A stretch of DNA of 49,506 nucleotides from Acidovorax sp. GTDB taxonomy: Bacteria; Pseudomonadota; Gammaproteobacteria; Burkholderiales; Burkholderiaceae_C. The stretch covers positions 1 through 49,506 of the forward strand of contig NZ_JALEGG010000250.1 of the NCBI RefSeq assembly GCF_022763525.1. The letters run 5' to 3'. The notes beneath the pieces are model-generated. The model did no database searches, was not told the DNA's origin, and saw only the letters and a list, made by a program, of their open reading frames with translations. Shown here in pieces: positions 45,727 through 49,506 of the stretch (position 1 is its first letter; the number at the start of each line of letters is the position of its first letter). Made by a program: the position numbers and the translations under genes.

Positions 45727-45830
45727 GAAATTTTCCGGATGCGAAAGTGGATGAAGGGGCGGAATGTAGAACGTGTGTGGTGCCAGAATAAGACCCACAA
45801 CGACGCTATTTTTTAGAGCCACAAACGCCG

Positions 45831-47294
45831 ATGGATTTCCAGCTTCTGTTCACTGCCTTCCAGGCGCTGCCGGCCCATGCGCGCTGGCCGCAGCAACGCC
45901 AGCTGCACGAATGCCTGCGCCAGGCCATCCGCAGCGGCAACCTGGTCGGCGGCATGCGCCTGCCCGCCACCCGCGCGCTGGCGGCCGAACTGGGCGTGGC
46001 GCGCAACAGCGTGCTGTACGCCTACGAGCAGTTGGCCACCGAAGGCTTTATCGTGGCCACCCGACGCGGCAGCGTGGTGGCGCCGCTGGCCGGGCGGCTG
46101 GTGGCGGTCGACGCGCCCGCTCCGCCGATGCCTTCTGCGCGCGGCAGCCTGTCGCGGCGTGCGCAGAACATGCCGTTGCTGCCGGGGGCGGAGACTGCGG
46201 CAGCGTTCGCGCCGGGCGTGCCGGCGCTGGGGGAGTTCCCGGTGCTGCGCTGGCGGCGCCTGCTCGACCGGGCCTGGGCGTCGCTGCGGCCCGCAGACCT
46301 CAACTACGCCAACCCGGCCGGGGAGCCTGCGCTGCGCGAAGCCATCGCTGGGCACCTGCGCGTGGCGCGTGGCGCGCTGGCCGATGCGGCGCAGGTGTTC
46401 ATTACCGACGGAACCCAGGGCAGCTTGGACCTGTGTGCCCGTGCGTTCGCCGATGCGGGCGACAAGGTGTGGATTGAAAACCCGGGCTACCAGGGCGCGG
46501 TGGCGGCGTTTCGCGCGGCGCAGCTGCGGGCCGTGGGCATCGTGGTCGATGGCGAGGGCATGGCCCCCACGGCGAGCGACTGGCAGCGCCAGCGGCCGCG
46601 GCTGGTGTACACCACCCCCTCGCACCAGTACCCCGTCGGCAGCGTGATGAGCCTCGCGCGGCGCCTGGCGCTGATCGACGGCGCACGCCGGGCCGGTGCG
46701 CTGGTGATCGAGGACGACTATGACAGCGAGTTCCGCCACGACGGGCCGCCCCTGGCCTGCATGCAGGGCCTGGCGCCGGATGCGCCCGTGGTCTACCTGG
46801 GCACCTTCAGCAAGACGTTGTTCCCTGGCTTGCGCATCGGCTTCATGGTGGTGCCCCAGGCCCTGGCACCCGCGCTGGCGCTGCTGCTGGACCGGGCGGC
46901 GCCGCGCGGGCGCACGGCTGAGCAGCGGGCGCTGGCGGATTTCATCGTGAGTGGCCAGTTTGCGCTGCACCTGCGGCGCATGCGCCGCCTCTACCGCCAG
47001 CGGCGCGATGCGCTGGTGGCCGCGCTGGCCAGTCACCTGGGCGATGTGGCCACCGTGCACGGCGGCACGGCCGGCATGCACCTGGCCCTGCGCCTGCACG
47101 ATGCCCGGTCCGACGACGTGGCGCTGAGTGCCAGGCTCATGGCGCGGCACGGCATCATGGCGCCAGCCCTGAGCCTGCATGCCGTGGGCCTGCGTGCGCA
47201 GCCCTGGCGCGGCTTTCTGCTGGGCTATGCGCAGGTGCCGGTGGAGGCGATCGAGCCGTTGGTGAAGAAGCTGGCAAGCGTGGTGCGGAATTGA
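45831..47294 (+). CDS. MocR/PdxR-type GntR regulator with aminotransferase domain
   Basis: 487-residue transcription factor. The N-terminal winged HTH (residues about 15-80; LPATRALAAELGVARNSVLY with AYEQL) is joined by a linker to a fold-type I aminotransferase domain. That domain keeps the PLP lysine K328 (GTFSKTLFPGLRIGF) and EDDYDSEFR. Such proteins sense PLP and often control vitamin B6 or amino-acid genes. It is divergent from the PNPOx-family gene across 104 bases; CCACAA-type direct repeats occur there but are not a clear operator. Confidence 0.92.
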   Translation: MDFQLLFTAFQALPAHARWPQQRQLHECLRQAIRSGNLVGGMRLPATRALAAELGVARNSVLYAYEQLATEGFIVATRRGSVVAPLAGRLVAVDAPAPPMPSARGSLSRRAQNMPLLPGAETAAAFAPGVPALGEFPVLRWRRLLDRAWASLRPADLNYANPAGEPALREAIAGHLRVARGALADAAQVFITDGTQGSLDLCARAFADAGDKVWIENPGYQGAVAAFRAAQLRAVGIVVDGEGMAPTASDWQRQRPRLVYTTPSHQYPVGSVMSLARRLALIDGARRAGALVIEDDYDSEFRHDGPPLACMQGLAPDAPVVYLGTFSKTLFPGLRIGFMVVPQALAPALALLLDRAAPRGRTAEQRALADFIVSGQFALHLRRMRRLYRQRRDALVAALASHLGDVATVHGGTAGMHLALRLHDARSDDVALSARLMARHGIMAPALSLHAVGLRAQPWRGFLLGYAQVPVEAIEPLVKKLASVVRN

Positions 47295-47357
47295 TGGCTG
47301 GTGGCCGCGGTGGCTCCCCGCTGGCTCGACGCCACTCGCCCGGTGCGTACCGCCTCG

Positions 47358-48386
47358 CTATGCGCTCTCCCGCCCGATGATCGAAAAGCCGATGTCCACC
47401 ACGGGCTCGGCCACAGGCTGGCCCTCGGCGCGGTTGGCAATCAGCTGCGCTGCCAACTGGCCCATGCGCGTGCCGTCGATGCGCACGGTGGAAAGGCTGG
47501 GGCTCACGGTCTGCGCGAAGTCGATGTCGCCAAAGCCCATCACTGCGAGCTGATCGGGCACGGCGATACCGCGCACGCGCGCCTCGGTCAGCACGCCCAG
47601 CGCCAGCATGTCGGAACTGCAGAACACCGCGTCCATGTCAGGCGCCTCGGCCAACAGGGCAGCCAACCCCTCGCGGCCATCGGCATGGGTGGTGGGTGAT
47701 TTGCCCAGGCGCACCGTAGGCGCGCGAAGCCCCAGGCGCTGCGCAGCTGCCGTGAAGCCACGCGCGCGGCGGGCGGCACGCTCGTCGCCGCCACTGAGCA
47801 GTGCCAGATGGCGTCGCCCTTTGGCAAACAGGTCCTCGCACACGGCCGCGCCCAGCGCTTCATGCCGCAGGCCCACCAGCATGTCGATGGGGGTGTCGGT
47901 GAAGTCCCAGGTTTCGACGATGGGGATGCCCGAGGCGGTGAGCAGACGCCGCCCTTCGGGCGAGTGCATCACACCCGTGAGCACGATGCCATCGGGTCGT
48001 CGGCCGACGATGGCGCGCAGCAACTCGTCCTCGCGTGAACGCGCGTAGCCCACTTGGCCCAGCATCACCTGAAAGCCGCGCAGTTCCAGAGCCTCGGTCA
48101 GCGCCTGCACCATCTCGCCAAACAAGGGGCCTGTGAGTGTGGGCACTAAAGCCGTGACCACATGGCTGCGTGCCGACCGTAACCCGCCCGCCACCAGGTT
48201 GGGTACATAACCCAGTGCAGACACGGCCTCCTGCACGCGTTCCCGCGTGCGCTCGGACACCTGCTGCGGCGTATTGATGGCGCGCGAGACGGTGATCATC
48301 GACACGCCTGCGCGCTCGGCCACCTCGCGCAGCGTGACGGCGGGGCGGTCGCGGCCGGGAAGAGGCGCAGTGTGGGGTGCGTGCAT
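47358..48386 (-). CDS. LacI family transcriptional regulator
   Basis: 342 residues. The N-terminal LacI helix-turn-helix and hinge (VTLREVAERAGVSMITVSRA, then VSALGYVPNLVAGGLRSARS) precede a periplasmic-binding-like sugar-sensing domain (PDGIVLTGVMHSPEGRRLL, FCSSDMLALGVL, VMGFGDIDFA). Similar to gluconate-type (GntR of E. coli) LacI proteins. It is divergent from the glucarate-pathway dehydratase gene, and the gap has a perfect palindrome, so the likely inducer is a sugar acid; that is inferred. Start ATG 48386. Confidence 0.93.
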   Translation of the reverse strand: MHAPHTAPLPGRDRPAVTLREVAERAGVSMITVSRAINTPQQVSERTRERVQEAVSALGYVPNLVAGGLRSARSHVVTALVPTLTGPLFGEMVQALTEALELRGFQVMLGQVGYARSREDELLRAIVGRRPDGIVLTGVMHSPEGRRLLTASGIPIVETWDFTDTPIDMLVGLRHEALGAAVCEDLFAKGRRHLALLSGGDERAARRARGFTAAAQRLGLRAPTVRLGKSPTTHADGREGLAALLAEAPDMDAVFCSSDMLALGVLTEARVRGIAVPDQLAVMGFGDIDFAQTVSPSLSTVRIDGTRMGQLAAQLIANRAEGQPVAEPVVDIGFSIIGRESA

Positions 48387-48496
48387 GGTGGCGGAGTCTA
48401 AAGCGGGAAGTCGCCTGAACGACGCCGCAGGCGGCTTCTCGGCGGATTAGCGGTCATGGAGCTTAAAACCAAGGGTTTGCCCTATGTTGTCCGATG

Positions 48497-48512
48497 ATGT
48501 TAACGTTAACAT
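48497..48512. promoter_or_regulatory. LacI-type operator (ATGTTAACGTTAACAT)
   Basis: A perfect 16-base palindrome with the central CG typical of LacI-family operators. It lies 100 bases before the dehydratase ATG and 111 bases before the LacI ATG, in the divergent gap, and so can control both. Confidence 0.75.
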
Positions 48513-48611
48513 TTGCGGATTCTGGCAATTTTTTTTGAGATTTGCCCCAAAACTAGCCAGCTTGTACGACCTTTTGATTTGCTTTCCAACGTTCACCGCG
48601 CGCCAACTACC

Positions 48612-49506
48612 ATGACCCCCCAAGAACTCAAGACCATCATGGGCTCCGGCCTGCTGTCGTTCCCAATCACGGACTTTGACGAGCAGGGCAACTTCCGCCC
48701 CAAGACCTATATCGAGCGCCTGGAGTGGCTCGCCCCCTACGGCGCCAGCGCGCTGTTTGCCGCCGGTGGCACGGGCGAGTATTTCTCGCTGTCGGGCCCC
48801 GAGTACAGCGAAGTCATCAAGACCGCCGTAGACACCTGCCGGGGCAAGGTGCCCATCATTGCCGGTGCCGGTGGCCCCACCCGCACGGCCATTGCCCATG
48901 CGCAAGAGGCCGAGCGCCTGGGCGCCCACGGCATCCTGCTGCTGCCGCATTACCTGACCGAAGCGGGCCAAGAGGGCCTGATCGAGCATGTGGCCCAGGT
49001 CTGCAAGAGCGTGAAGTTCGGCGTGATCGTCTACAACCGCGACCGCACCAAGCTCACGGCCGAGTCGCTGGCCATCCTGGCCGACCGATGCCCGAACCTG
49101 GTGGGCTTCAAGGACGGCGTGGGCAACATCGAAACCATGTCTTCCATCTACATGAAGCTGGGCGATCGTTTCTCGTACCTGGGTGGCCTCCCCACGGCCG
49201 AGGTGTATGCGGCGGCGTACAAGGCGCTGGGCACGCCGGTGTATTCGTCGGCGGTGTTCAACTTCATCCCGAAGACGGCGATGGAGTTCTACAAGGCCGT
49301 GGCCAGCGACGACACGGCCACCCAGCACCGGCTGCTCAAGGAGTTCTTCATGCCGTATCTGGCCATCCGCAACCGCGTGGAAGGCTATGGCGTGTCCATC
49401 ATCAAGGCAGGTGCGCGCATCGTGGGCCACGACGGCGGGCCGGTGCGCGCGCCGCTGACGGACTTGAAGCCCAGCGAGATGGAAGAGCTCAAGGCGCTGA
49501 TCGACA
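48612..49506 (+). CDS. kdgD: 5-dehydro-4-deoxyglucarate dehydratase (3' partial)
   Basis: Dihydrodipicolinate-synthase-family enzyme that dehydrates and decarboxylates 5-dehydro-4-deoxyglucarate to 2-oxoglutarate semialdehyde, in glucarate/galactarate breakdown. 298 codons are visible; the family is about 303 residues, so only a few are missing at the window end. Start ATG 48612 ([20 protein letters not shown]). Family features: [31 protein letters not shown] with the tyrosine of the YNR motif, and the Schiff-base lysine K167 in GFKDGVGN. The arginine-containing YNRD/KDG pattern supports this over dapA. No good ribosome site is seen. Likely under the adjacent LacI regulator. Confidence 0.92.
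   Translation, partial: MTPQELKTIMGSGLLSFPITDFDEQGNFRPKTYIERLEWLAPYGASALFAAGGTGEYFSLSGPEYSEVIKTAVDTCRGKVPIIAGAGGPTRTAIAHAQEAERLGAHGILLLPHYLTEAGQEGLIEHVAQVCKSVKFGVIVYNRDRTKLTAESLAILADRCPNLVGFKDGVGNIETMSSIYMKLGDRFSYLGGLPTAEVYAAAYKALGTPVYSSAVFNFIPKTAMEFYKAVASDDTATQHRLLKEFFMPYLAIRNRVEGYGVSIIKAGARIVGHDGGPVRAPLTDLKPSEMEELKALID

Noticed and set aside
45727-45830. CCACAA direct repeats as a MocR operator
   Set aside because: Two six-base matches about 27 bases apart are not enough to call a site without comparison to related genomes.

Overview
The window is high-GC bacterial chromosome with gene content typical of a betaproteobacterium of the family Comamonadaceae, most like Acidovorax. This rests on protein flavour, gene neighbourhoods and short intergenic repeats I associate with that family; no database search was possible. 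No rRNA, tRNA, CRISPR array, prophage or insertion sequence was seen. Coding density is very high: no gene-free stretch exceeds about 275 bases.

Bases 1-9623 hold the right part of an aerobic cobalamin operon: cobN (5' end outside the window), cobO, cbiB, cobC, a HipA-like kinase, a DUF3037 protein, cobQ and cobT. From cbiB to cobQ every stop overlaps the next start, so the kinase/DUF3037 pair is built into the cobalamin operon. This is the most unusual arrangement in the window. A membrane diguanylate cyclase (9644-10774) closes the section in the opposite direction.

Bases 10983-17011 are a transport and catabolism unit: a PotABCD-type ABC importer, a GntR/FCD regulator and an Asp/Glu/hydantoin-racemase-like protein that lacks one of the two expected catalytic cysteines. 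Two TTGT-N2-RCAA sites precede the first gene and are likely operators for the regulator.

Bases 17041-25866 carry nth, a GyrI-like domain protein, a PLP aminotransferase, slyX, a TetR gene divergent from fadH across a palindromic operator, a chemoreceptor and a PAS-PAS-GGDEF cyclase. Bases 26008-31429 carry a DEAD-box helicase, a DUF2721/SUI1/DUF3820 cluster, a GNAT gene coupled to an orphan livM, a LysR regulator and a small membrane protein.

Bases 31448-33232 are a nitrosative-stress module: a group III truncated haemoglobin overlapped by the RIC iron-sulfur repair gene, divergent from nsrR, with a well-formed NsrR box between. Bases 33316-37710 encode an exported molybdenum hydroxylase (2Fe-2S and Mo subunits), an AraC regulator and a thioredoxin-like protein. 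Next come serB, small proteins, a CbiM-related membrane protein, mfd, and ispD/ispF of the MEP pathway. A PNPOx-like gene is divergent from a MocR/PdxR regulator. Finally a LacI regulator is divergent from 5-dehydro-4-deoxyglucarate dehydratase (cut by the window end), with a 16-bp palindrome between.

Four copies of one short repeat (GGCC...AGCGCTT...AGCTATC...ATAGC) are scattered through the window. One lies inside cbiB and encodes part of a membrane helix; another supplies the stop codon of the thioredoxin-like gene.
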